Shown here one piece after another: positions 9,191 to 19,800 of a stretch of DNA of 64,000 bases. How positions within the stretch are numbered: position 1 is the stretch's first letter; each line of letters begins with the position of its first letter. Under the pieces are notes generated by a model, which searched no databases, was not told where the DNA came from, and worked only from the letters and a program-made list of their open reading frames with translations. This DNA comes from Paenibacillus athensensis (GTDB taxonomy: Bacteria; Bacillota; Bacilli; Paenibacillales; NBRC-103111), in contig NZ_MYFO02000015.1 in assembly GCF_004514475.2 (NCBI RefSeq), positions 62,001 to 126,000 on the forward strand, written 5' to 3'. The position numbers were made by a program, and so were the translations under genes.

Positions 9191-12100
9191 ATGACCAAGT
9201 ACAACTTCATCCGAAAGACTTTGAGCATGCTGATAGCGTGCTCTTTTTTATTCAGTCTCTTTCCTGTTTCGGTATTTGCGGGGGCTCCTGATGTCAAGAC
9301 GGAGAATGGTTCCATCAAATTCAAAATTACTAGCACAGCGGCAATATCGTCCATCCGTTATAAAACGGTTGGCTGGACGATACGGCGCGACCAAATCTGC
9401 ACAGGTACGTCTCCCAAGCAGTGTGGCGATCCGCGCAACGGCAGTCATGCCTCATTTGTGAATCAGCAAGTACAGCAAATTGATCAATATCCGAATCCTC
9501 CAATTCCCGGCGAACCGGTCACGACCTACTACGAGGTCAGCGAAAGCCTTGTCACCGAAGGCATGTGGCAAGCGGGCATGGGCGACATCAAGGACAACGA
9601 CGACTTGTATTTATATGCAATCATGGTATCCGTCGATGGCAACGGCAATGTGCGCAAAGGCCCATTCTATACGCTGAACGAGATCAAGAATGCCGAGCCT
9701 TGGGCGCACCCAGAGGATTTAGACGATTATTTCGGCTTGCATGTCCCGTATCGCAGCGCCAATTTCCCGGTCGATGTCGTGGTAAAAACGGTAAATGGCA
9801 CGGTCATCCAGCTTCCAGAGGTTACGTTCCATAAGGGCGACTACAAGGTTGGCGAGACGATCAACCACGAGTTTCCCGAGACCATCACAGTTAACGGAAA
9901 AACATACAGCATCGTCCGTTCCTATTTGTCGCCGAAACAGGACTTATCGCAGAAAAACTGGTTGCAGGAGAATCCCGATACCAACCCGAAGGTGCGGACG
10001 CGAAGCTTTACCGTAGCGCTTGGCGGCACCGACGCGATTGCCGAATACGACGAGTACAATCCGGTAAAGGCCATTTACCAGACGGAAGACGGCACAAGGC
10101 TCAAGGAAGTGGAGAAAGGCGTCTACGGTGCAGGCGAAGAAGCGAATTATACGTTCGATCCGCAAATCACCTCCGGCGGTCAGACCTATGAGATTGTCCG
10201 CTCCTACATTACGAATAACAGCAAACCGGATGAGAGGCTGTTCATTCAGGAAAAGGGCGACGCGAAGCTGCTGGAGCGTTCCATTGTCGTTGGCTCTGGC
10301 GGTTCCAATTTCGTCGGCATTTATAAAATCCCCTCCCCGGTTACGGTGACCTCGCATATCGACGCGCCAAGCAGCGTCGATGCTTCGATCACTTCGGTGG
10401 ACGGGGATTTTGTGTTTGAAGCGAAGTCGCTGGCGGCACTCAAATCGTATGAAATCACCCGCATCGAGAACGCCTCGCTGGTTACGCCAAGCGATAAGTC
10501 CGGGACGCTCAGTGGGCTAACCGTCAGTAAAACGCTGCCGATCAAAATTCCGTTCACGTCCGGCTCCAGCGTCACCGTCAAAATGACCGTCGTCGTAAAA
10601 GATGCGAACGACAACTCCGGGGATTCGACCTCGGAGCATACGGTACGCAAGGGCGACGACGGTGGGAATGCCTCACAACCCGGCGCGACCCGGCAAGCTG
10701 AAGTGATGGACGCTGGCGCGTCTGCTGTTATCAAGGCAGATACGCGCGGTGCGGAACGTTTTGATGTGCTTCAAGGCATCCCGACCTCCGAAAGCCTATA
10801 CGCGAATGTGTTAGCCAAATCGTACCTGTACCGCCACACGTTCGTAGAGACAGCGGGCACAAAGCAATACCCGATTCAGGTCAGCAAGACGTATACCCTC
10901 ACATGGACGGAAACGCAAGCCGGACCGCCCGATGCCGATGGCAACCCAACAATGGTCTTGGTTCCGCACTCCGAGACGCAAACCGTCACAATGAATTATA
11001 CGGTTGAGCGCAAATACAGTTTTTGGACAATTTCAAATCTCGAAGTATACGGCTTGCAAAAGGCAACAGTGTCCAATTACGCGCTGCCCTCGGGAACGGT
11101 GACGCTCCAACCGAGCGGCTATACGGCACCCAACGTTACAGCCACGCACGATGCAGCACTTAGCGCGCATGTGACCGACCCGGTTTATGCGAACGTGACG
11201 CTACCGGGGCAGACGATTTCCGGCGGCCTCGTCCGTCCCTCCATTCCGAATGAGGAATGGAAATCCTATGCGGAAACCGCTATCGGCAAAATCAAAGTGA
11301 AAAACGATTCGCTCGTGTTTAACGGCAGTACCGTGATGGACAACCGGACGGTCGAGGAAAAAGCTCCGACGCCCGGCGCGATTCCGGCACCTGCCTCCAT
11401 CGGACAGGACGTGCTCTACGGGTCGGGGTATACCATTGACGCAAGCAAGATGAACAAAGCCAGTCAACCCAGCTCAGGCATGATCTATTACACACTCATT
11501 AAGGGAATTGGCGGCGGTGACAACAAAAGCTTTCCCATCGACGGCATCAACCCGGTTACGGTGCATACGCCCGTTGTTAATCAGGCATCCATCTCCGACG
11601 ATCAGGCGCACAACCAGAAAACGACACCTGCTGCCGGTCGGTCTGCGCTCATGTTGGACAGACCGTTTACCGTGACGATTCCGACCAGCGGCCCGCACAA
11701 GAACATTAAAGGCTACGGCAATCGCGATTACGCCAAGTACATGCGGGACAAGCAGGTATGGTTCCCGTTTGATGTATACAAGGCGGATCGAACGACGTTC
11801 ATCCCAAAGGGAACGTGGGTGTCCATCCCTGTTGGGCAGCTAGAGACGACGTTCTATTTGCCCGTATGGGTAGATGAGGGCAACTATGACGTGTTGTTCC
11901 GCACGTTTGCCGAAAACAGTCCCTCTCCCTTCACATCGCAGATGAATGCCAATCTGGACGTGTCGAACCATGTGGCGACGCAAGTGGTTCCCGTTGAAGT
12001 GATCGGTCGCCTTTATGATTTCCGCATCACCGACATTGCTGACTTTGCATGGGAATCGGTGTTCCGTAAGCAAAAGGGTAACGCTGTGCCAACAGGCAAC

Positions 12101-13018
12101 GCTTATTGGGTCGGCACGAAGGGCATTGACGGCGCAGCTCGTGGCAATACACCGCCCTATGTGCTACCCGTTCGGCCGGGCAGTCACCCGGAAAGCGGCA
12201 AGAAAAATGTGGCCGTGAAGACGGGCTATCACTTCAAGTTTGAAATGCGGACGATAGGCAACATGTTTGGCACGGGGGACGGGATTGCCATTACCCCGAC
12301 ATTTTATTTCGTAGACAGCAAGGGGCTTAATCGGCAAGAAGTCGATCTGTACTATCATTCAGCAACCAAGCGATTCGTGCAGGTCGGCTCCAGCGACGAT
12401 GTGGAAAAGCGTTATGTGACGCTTGACGCTCGTTTGCGCAACGTGCCCAGGCAGGAACTGATCGATACCGCTGCCACAATTTGGTCTCTCAGCGGATCGT
12501 CCGGCGCACAGCAGCCATTTATCGAACAATATTTGAAAAACTCGCAGAAGCCGACGTATGTGGGCGGCTACGACATCCTGCTGCTCCCGCCGCAGCTACG
12601 GACGTTTGTCGGCAGCATGCAAGTGCCTTCTGGCGTGAACGCAGCTCGTGCCCATGCTTCGATTCAGCGGTGGTATGGCGAGTACAGCTTGCCTTCCGCG
12701 CCATACGTCGTGCCGAAAGGCTTTAACCTCTCGGAATACGGCCGCACGCATCGGCTCGACGATCATGCGCCTATTTTTCTGAAGGACGGGTATATCATCG
12801 TCAATTTCAATATCGAGACGATTCAGAATCGGGAATTGACCCATCCGCATCTTCAATACAAAAACGCACCGCTGGACAATCAGTGGCAAATGGAGGGCTA
12901 TCAGCGCAGCTTTGTCGATCCTTACGGCGCAACGTTCCCCCTACTGGACGGTGATATTGTGTTTTATCACGCCGATTTGTCCAGCTATGACGACTTCGGG
13001 ACGGGAGGCACCCACTAA
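9191..13018 (+). CDS. Giant secreted surface protein with MucBP-like repeats
   Basis: The start ATG directly follows the previous stop, and the ribosome site AAAGGCGG lies inside the previous gene. The 1275-residue product has a signal peptide (residues 1-30, ending VFAGA). Two related modules of about 95 residues follow around residues 195-380 (PVDVVVKTVNGT...YSIVRSYL and PVKAIYQTEDGT...YEIVRSYI), which resemble mucin-binding-type (MucBP) repeats. The rest consists of strand-rich segments, probably immunoglobulin-like, with no LPXTG motif or C-terminal anchor. Proteins of this kind in Paenibacillus elements carry domains of unknown function (perhaps DUF5704; from memory and unverified). It probably acts as an adhesin or filament-associated surface protein. 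Confidence 0.7.
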   Translation: MTKYNFIRKTLSMLIACSFLFSLFPVSVFAGAPDVKTENGSIKFKITSTAAISSIRYKTVGWTIRRDQICTGTSPKQCGDPRNGSHASFVNQQVQQIDQYPNPPIPGEPVTTYYEVSESLVTEGMWQAGMGDIKDNDDLYLYAIMVSVDGNGNVRKGPFYTLNEIKNAEPWAHPEDLDDYFGLHVPYRSANFPVDVVVKTVNGTVIQLPEVTFHKGDYKVGETINHEFPETITVNGKTYSIVRSYLSPKQDLSQKNWLQENPDTNPKVRTRSFTVALGGTDAIAEYDEYNPVKAIYQTEDGTRLKEVEKGVYGAGEEANYTFDPQITSGGQTYEIVRSYITNNSKPDERLFIQEKGDAKLLERSIVVGSGGSNFVGIYKIPSPVTVTSHIDAPSSVDASITSVDGDFVFEAKSLAALKSYEITRIENASLVTPSDKSGTLSGLTVSKTLPIKIPFTSGSSVTVKMTVVVKDANDNSGDSTSEHTVRKGDDGGNASQPGATRQAEVMDAGASAVIKADTRGAERFDVLQGIPTSESLYANVLAKSYLYRHTFVETAGTKQYPIQVSKTYTLTWTETQAGPPDADGNPTMVLVPHSETQTVTMNYTVERKYSFWTISNLEVYGLQKATVSNYALPSGTVTLQPSGYTAPNVTATHDAALSAHVTDPVYANVTLPGQTISGGLVRPSIPNEEWKSYAETAIGKIKVKNDSLVFNGSTVMDNRTVEEKAPTPGAIPAPASIGQDVLYGSGYTIDASKMNKASQPSSGMIYYTLIKGIGGGDNKSFPIDGINPVTVHTPVVNQASISDDQAHNQKTTPAAGRSALMLDRPFTVTIPTSGPHKNIKGYGNRDYAKYMRDKQVWFPFDVYKADRTTFIPKGTWVSIPVGQLETTFYLPVWVDEGNYDVLFRTFAENSPSPFTSQMNANLDVSNHVATQVVPVEVIGRLYDFRITDIADFAWESVFRKQKGNAVPTGNAYWVGTKGIDGAARGNTPPYVLPVRPGSHPESGKKNVAVKTGYHFKFEMRTIGNMFGTGDGIAITPTFYFVDSKGLNRQEVDLYYHSATKRFVQVGSSDDVEKRYVTLDARLRNVPRQELIDTAATIWSLSGSSGAQQPFIEQYLKNSQKPTYVGGYDILLLPPQLRTFVGSMQVPSGVNAARAHASIQRWYGEYSLPSAPYVVPKGFNLSEYGRTHRLDDHAPIFLKDGYIIVNFNIETIQNRELTHPHLQYKNAPLDNQWQMEGYQRSFVDPYGATFPLLDGDIVFYHADLSSYDDFGTGGTH

Positions 13019-13043
13019 ATGAACCAGCCGGGAGGAAAAGAGT

Positions 13044-13511
13044 ATGCTTGAAAGCTTGCAAGCAGCTACATCGGAGGATGCGTCCTATTTCTATTCGGCT
13101 GCTGCTGAAAAGGAGATCGAGCGCGGATGTATCGGTCACCTGCGCGGCGATTTTGGTCGCTCAGGTGAGGAGTTTTGGGTGAACTGGTTTACCCGGCGTT
13201 CTCCCCTGCAAACTCCGGCTTTTGAAGCGGAACTGGGAAAGATTATTCAAGCGCTGGGAGATCATGGTGTGCTTCAAAGCCGCATGCAGATGCTCAGCTT
13301 TTGCAGGCAGCACCCGGAGGCTCGCATCCGTGGCGGCTGGAATAAGGATGTGTACGGTTTTTGCCTGCACACGCCGGAGCACCGTTACTATTTGCGTTGT
13401 TTTCCCCATGCCGGGGATTACAACTTCTATTTATACAGCTACGCCCAGCCAGAACGTCTGAAAGGGCAACCGTCGCCCACGCCAAAGAAAAAGCAAGAGC
13501 CCCAGCGATAG
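13044..13511 (+). CDS. Conserved ICE protein of unknown function
   Basis: GGAGG lies upstream of ATG 13044. The 155-residue product is soluble. The stretch GCIGHLRGDFGRSG and the later YYLRCFPHAGDYNFYLYSY look like conserved blocks, and from memory the protein resembles a short hypothetical gene found before the large methylase/helicase gene in clostridial conjugative elements. No catalytic motif is evident. It is followed closely by the winged-helix gene and the 2456-residue protein, so it starts the conjugation-related part of the transcript. Confidence 0.65.
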   Translation: MLESLQAATSEDASYFYSAAAEKEIERGCIGHLRGDFGRSGEEFWVNWFTRRSPLQTPAFEAELGKIIQALGDHGVLQSRMQMLSFCRQHPEARIRGGWNKDVYGFCLHTPEHRYYLRCFPHAGDYNFYLYSYAQPERLKGQPSPTPKKKQEPQR

Positions 13512-13524
13512 GAGGAACACGCCA

Positions 13525-13791
13525 ATGAGCGATCTTGCCCGTTACCGGCTGCTGGCCGGAGTAACGATTTCCCCGGCAGCGAAGCTGCTATACAGCTATC
13601 TATTGGATCGCGCGGGCGGGCTGAATGGGACGGTGCTGCTATCTACCACACGGCTGGCCAAGGAGATCGGTCTTTCTCCGTCCGCCGTGCGCCGCAATCT
13701 GCACCGTTTGCAGCGCGTCGAGCTGATCCGAATCTCAGCCCGGTATTCAGAAGAAGGCATACGCCTGACGAATCAGATTACCTTCGTTTGA
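13525..13791 (+). CDS. Winged-helix DNA-binding protein
   Basis: GATAGGAGGAACACGCC precedes ATG 13525. The 88-residue product matches the layout of a helix-turn-helix winged domain: VTISPAAKLLYSYLLDRA, then the recognition helix LAKEIGLSPSAVRRNLHRLQ at residues 45-64, and a short wing. It resembles the HTH module of replication initiators or of small regulators that sit beside relaxation genes in mobile elements. The next gene follows after 12 bases. Its target is not visible. Confidence 0.7.
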   Translation: MSDLARYRLLAGVTISPAAKLLYSYLLDRAGGLNGTVLLSTTRLAKEIGLSPSAVRRNLHRLQRVELIRISARYSEEGIRLTNQITFV

Positions 13792-13803
13792 GGAGGTGCA
13801 GCC

Positions 13804-16800
13804 TTGATTGCCAAATTACAGCGAATGGCTGAGCTTGCTGCAAGCACGGCCCATGCGGTCGCGAATGATCCAGATCGATGGGCCGATTTTTTGCGAACAG
13901 CGGCGTGGAACTACAAGTATCCCTTTCAGGATCAATTGTTGATTTATGCGCAACGTCCAAACGCAACGGCTTGCGCCACGATTGAGGTGTGGAACAAACG
14001 GCTGAATCGCTGGGTCACACGGGGCGCGAAGGGCATCGCGCTGATTGAGGATCGGGGCGATCATTTCGGCTTGCGGCATGTATTCGACGTTTCAGATACG
14101 CAAAGCCGGAACCAGCGTCCGGTATCGCTATGGAGCATGCAGGACAACGATGCCGTGCATGTGATTGAAACGCTGGAAAATGCGTTTGGCGAGCTCGGGC
14201 AAGGCGCGGATGTGTCTCTCGCGCTGATCGCTGCCGCGCAGAACGCCGTGGACGACAACAGCGCCGATTACGTGACCGCGCTGCTAAGAGAACGGGATAA
14301 CAGCCTGCTCGAAGAACTGGAGCCGCGTCATGTCGAAACACTGTTTAAAGAAGCGGCAAAAAGCGCCGTCGCCTTCATGGTGATGACTCGCTGCGGGCTG
14401 GAGGCTTCACATTACGTGAGCAGTGAGGATATTTCCGGCGTCGGCTACTTCAATACGCTGCTTTCGCTTTCTCATCTTGGGGCTGCCGTCAGCGACATCT
14501 CGGAAATGCTGCTGCGGGAAATCGAGTCCACGATTCGCGCATTGCGGCGAGAAGATCGGCTTCAGGCCCCTTCTCGCACCATTGCGAGAGTGGAAGCAAT
14601 GGTGCACAATGAAAGCAACCACTTGGAAAGGAAGGATGAATACGATGAAAGCAGAACTGACGTATACCCTGCAAGGGGACTACTTGCTTCCCGAACTGAT
14701 GACGGCGGAAGTCACAATGCCCATCGGGAAGTATGGGATGTTGCGCAAAACGTACCTGCAAACGCAGCGGAAGGGCTTGTACACAAGCCTGATGCTGTCG
14801 GAGGAACTGTACCAGCATTTGACGGAGATCGATCGGACGGCGAGAACGCATATCGAGCAGACGATGCAGGAGTTGCTGAACGCTCACCCCGCGCCAGACA
14901 AAACGACCGACCCGCTGGCATGGACGGGACATTTGAACAGCCTGAAGCAGCAGGCGGAGGAGCTCGTTCTGACGGAACTGATTTATACGTAAAATGGCAT
15001 GATCGGCAAACGGAGGACAAAGGTCTTCCGTTTTTTCATGATCAGGCGATGATCAACAATATGCTCCGTTCCGCTCCGCTCTTGGAGAGCAAGACGGATA
15101 TCGAGGCTTTTTTCTCGGCGCATGATGACGGGCTGGAACGCACCTTGTACGTTCGAAGCTTGTTCCCGCACGGGGTAACAGAAATGATATTGGACGGCGA
15201 GCGGCATGCCGGGTTTGAGCCATACCAGAACGTGCTGCACCTGTGGGAAGGCGCGGCAGACAGCCGAACGTCGCAAGGGTTTTACGATTGGGAAGTGATT
15301 GCCGGGCATATCGCCAGTATGATTGTACTGGGCGAATTCAACCCAACACGGCAGGAGCCATCCATTGAGCAGCAGCAGCTTTGGATGGAACAGGCGGAGG
15401 ACGACAAAGCCTCCGCTTTTGCCATTCCACAGGCAGCGATTGATGCGATTCTCCAGCGCGGCAGCGGTTATGAAAATGGCAAGCTGCGGATTGCGCTTCA
15501 TTTTCAAGAGCAGTTGTCAGCGCAGGAGAACGCAGATTTCTTAAAACAGGAATATGGTACGGGCGGCCGTTTTCCGGCGCTGATCGGGACGAATATTCAT
15601 GAGCAGCATGACAGCAAGGGCATTCACATTACGCGCGGGTCCATCATGAAGCCCGATGCGCAGATCCTCCTGTCCTGGATGAAGGTGCAAAAGCGGATTG
15701 GCGAATTGCTGGTCGTAGGACGGTACTTGAATCGGCAAGAGTTGGGACGTTTGCCTGTCTTTGCGCAGGAGCAAGAGGAACGCCGCTTGCAACGCGCAGA
15801 GGAAGCCCGCATCCGCGAAATGGCGAAAGGCGAATCGACATTGGGGCAGACATCAGTGACGGGTCTGCCCTTGCCGCCGTCGGCTGTGCAGCACGAAGCG
15901 TTGCCCAACGCCAAACCGGAACCACCATCTGCTGCAAGGCCCAAGTCGAGCAACAGAACCCGGGCGCACTATGCGTATGCTGAGGGGGATACCGTCTTCT
16001 ACGGCGCGGACGAGTATACGATTTTAATGATAAATGCAAGCTCCATCATCTTGCAGGATGCGCAATTTCCGCTGTTCACTAAGGAAATGCCCCATCGAGA
16101 CTTCGAGCGGATGCTGAGGGAAAATCCGTTGAACGACCACCTGATGACGGGTGAGCAAGAACCGGCGTTGCCTGTGGACGGGCTGCTTGAAGAAGCTTCG
16201 CTTTCTGCTACCGCCACATTGGAACCCGACGTCAGTACGGGCATCAATGAAGGGAAGCAGTCCCCGGACGCTTCCGACATGAATGACCGGGAGGAATCGC
16301 ATGCCACCGCGCCTTCCTCCCTGCCATCTGTCGAACCATTACGAAAAGCGCCCCGAACGCCAGCGACGAATTACCGGATCACCGACAACGAATTAGGACG
16401 CGGCAGCGCCAAGACCAAGTTTGGCTTTAACGTCGCAGCGATTCGGTTGCTCAAGCAGTTGGAGCAGGAAGACCGTCCGGCAACAGCGGAGGAGCAGGCG
16501 GTATTGGCTCGCTATGTCGGCTGGGGCGGCATCCCACAAGCGTTTGACGAAAGCAATGCGCAGTGGAACACCGAATACGACGAGCTCAAGGCGCTGCTGG
16601 AGCCAGAGGAATACGAATCAGCGCGTGCTTCGACCTTGAACGCCCATTACACCTCGCCAACCGTCATCAAGGCGATCTATAGATGTCTGGAGCATATGGG
16701 CTTTCGCAGCGGCAACATTTTGGAGCCCTCCTGCGGAATAGGTCATTTCTTCGGGTTGTTGCCGGAGTCGTTTCAGGATTCCCAACTGTTTGGCGTCGAA

Positions 16801-19800
16801 CTGGACGGAATTACCGGGCGCATTGCCAAGCACCTCTACCCGCAAGCGTCCATTGCCGTGAGCGGCTATGAGGAAACGAGCTTACCGGACAGCTTTTTTG
16901 ACCTTGCTATCGGCAACGTGCCATTTGGCGGCTACGGCGTGGCGGATAAAAAGTATGACAAGCACAAGTTCCTCATCCATGATTACTTCTTCGCCAAAAC
17001 GCTGGATAAGGTGCGACCCGGAGGCATCATCGCATTCATTACCTCAAAGGGAACGATGGATAAGCAAAATTCGGCTGTTCGTCAATACATCGCTCAGCGT
17101 GCCGAGCTGCTGGGCGCGGTACGGCTGCCCAACAACGCATTTCTCGCAAATGCCGGAACGGAAGTGACGACCGATATTCTGTTCCTGCAAAAACGCGACC
17201 GCATGGTGGCCGCTGCGAATGAGGACTGGATTCACCTGTCCACGACCGAGGACGGTGTACCGATCAACGCCTATTTTGTATCCCATCCCGACATGGTTCT
17301 TGGGACGATGGCTTACGATGACCGCATGTACGGGAACAAGCAAGAAACGACCTGCCAGCCTTTCCCGAATGCCGATTTGGGCGAGCAGCTGCAGGAAGCG
17401 CTTGAAAACATTCACGCCGAATGGACAGAGGTCGAACGGGAGGAATTGCCTGAAGCCGATGAAGCCGCTTCCCTCCCCGCCGACCCGACCGTGCGCAATT
17501 TCAGCTACACGCTGGTGGACGGCCACATTTACTATCGGGAAAACAGCCGAATGCACCGAATGGATACGTCTGCGACGGCGGCAGGCCGCATCAAAGGGAT
17601 GATTCAGCTACGAAACATCGTCCGCGACCTGATTGACTATCAGACGGAGGATTACAGCGACGAGGTCATTCAGGAGCAGCAGAAAAAGCTGAACCGTCAG
17701 TATGACCGTTTTACCGCACAATACGGTCTCATTAACAGCCGGGCTAACAGTCTGGCTTTTGCCGATGACAGCTCCTATTTCCTGCTTTGCTCGCTGGAGG
17801 TGCTCGATGAGGAGGGGCGTTTGCAGCGCAAAGCCGACATGTTCACGAAGCGCACGATCCGACAGCGAGCCAGCGTCAGTCGCGTGGACACCGCGGCGGA
17901 AGCGCTGGCCGTCTCTATCGGCGAAAAGGCCCGCGTCGATTTGGACTTTATGAGGCAGCTTACTGGATTCACAGCGGAACGGCTGATCCACGAGCTGCAG
18001 GGCGTGATTTTTCCTAATCCCGCAAGGCTGGACGAGAACGGTCAGCCGGTGTATGAAACGGCGGACGCCTATTTGTCCGGTCAGGTGCGCGACAAGCTGC
18101 GCATTGCCAAGCAGTTCGCCGACCAAGACCCTGAGCGATACGGGGGCAACGTAACGGCTCTGGAAGCGGTGCAGCCGCAAGACCTGGACGCCTCCGAAAT
18201 CGATGTGCGGCTTGGCGCAACCTGGCTCCCTCCTGCTGTTATCAAGGAATTTATCTTTGATTTGGTCGAGACACCTCCAATGTTCCGTTCATCCATCGAC
18301 GTGCTTTACTCCGAATATACCGCCACATGGAACGTTCGCGGCAAAAGCGATGACCGCAGCGGCAATATCAAGGCGAATCTCACCTATGGGACGAGCCGCA
18401 TCAATGCGTACAAAATTCTCGAAGAAACACTGAACCTGCGAGATGTGCGCATTTTCGATACGGTTTACGAGGATGGCGTGGAAAAGCGTGTTTTGAACAA
18501 GCAGGAAACCGCTATCGCCCAGCAAAAGCAGGAAGCGATGAAGGACGCCTTTCGCGACTGGATTTGGAAAGACCCGCAGCGGCGGGAGCGGCTGACCCGG
18601 TTGTACAATGATCGCTTTAACTCGATTCGTCCCCGCGAATACGACGGCAGCCACATCCGCTTCACAGGCATGAACCCGGAAATTCGGCTGCGTCAGCATC
18701 AGGTGAACGCAGTCGCCCGTGTACTGTATGGCGGTAACTCGTTGTTTGCGCATTGCGTCGGGGCGGGCAAAACGTTTGCGATGACTGCGGCGGCGATGGA
18801 AAGCAAGCAGCTTGGCCTTTGCAATAAAAGCCTGTTCGTCGTACCCAACCATCTGACGGAGCAGTGGGCAGCGGAATTTTTGCAGCTATACCCCTCCGCC
18901 AACGTGCTGGTCGCGACCAAGAAGGATTTTGAGACGAAGCACCGCAAGACGTTTTGCGCGCGCATCGCCACTGGCGACTACGACGCCATCATTATCGGAC
19001 ATTCCCAGTTTGAAAAAATCCCGATTTCCACAGAACGGCAACGGCAGCAATTGTCAGAGCAAATCGCTGAGATTACAGATGGCATTCGAGAGCTAAAGGA
19101 AGCCCGAGGCGAGCGCTATGCAATCAAGCAGCTGGAGAAAACGAAAAAGACGCTCAAATTGAAGCTGGAAAAGCTCCATGACGCCAGTCGCAAGGATGAT
19201 GTGGTCACGTTTGAGGAATTGGGCATTGATCGGCTGTTTGTGGACGAGGCAGATTCGTATAAAAATTTGTTCCTGTACACGAAAATGCGCAACGTCGCCG
19301 GGCTGGCGCAGACGGAGGCCCAAAAATCGTCCGACATGTTCGCCAAATGCCGCTATCTCGACGAGCTGACAGGCGGTCGGGGAATTATTTTCGCAACAGG
19401 CACACCGATTTCCAATTCCATCACCGAAATGTACACGATGCAGCGCTATTTGCAGCACGAACGCTTGCGAGAGCGAGGCTTGCAGCATTTTGATTCATGG
19501 GCTTCCACATTCGGGGAAACCGTAACGGCCATCGAACTGGCACCGGAGGGAACGGGCTATCGCGCGAAAACGCGATTTGCCCGTTTCTATAATTTGCCGG
19601 AGCTGATGAACATGTTCAAGGAGGTCGCGGACATCCAGACGGCAGATATGCTCCAGCTTCCGGTTCCGAAAGCCCACTTCCATAATGTCGCCGTGCCGCC
19701 AAGCGATTTTCAGCGGGAAATGGTCGCCGAGCTTGCCCGCCGCGCGGAACGGGTGCGGATGAAGCAGGTGGAGCCGCACGAGGACAATATGCTGACGATC

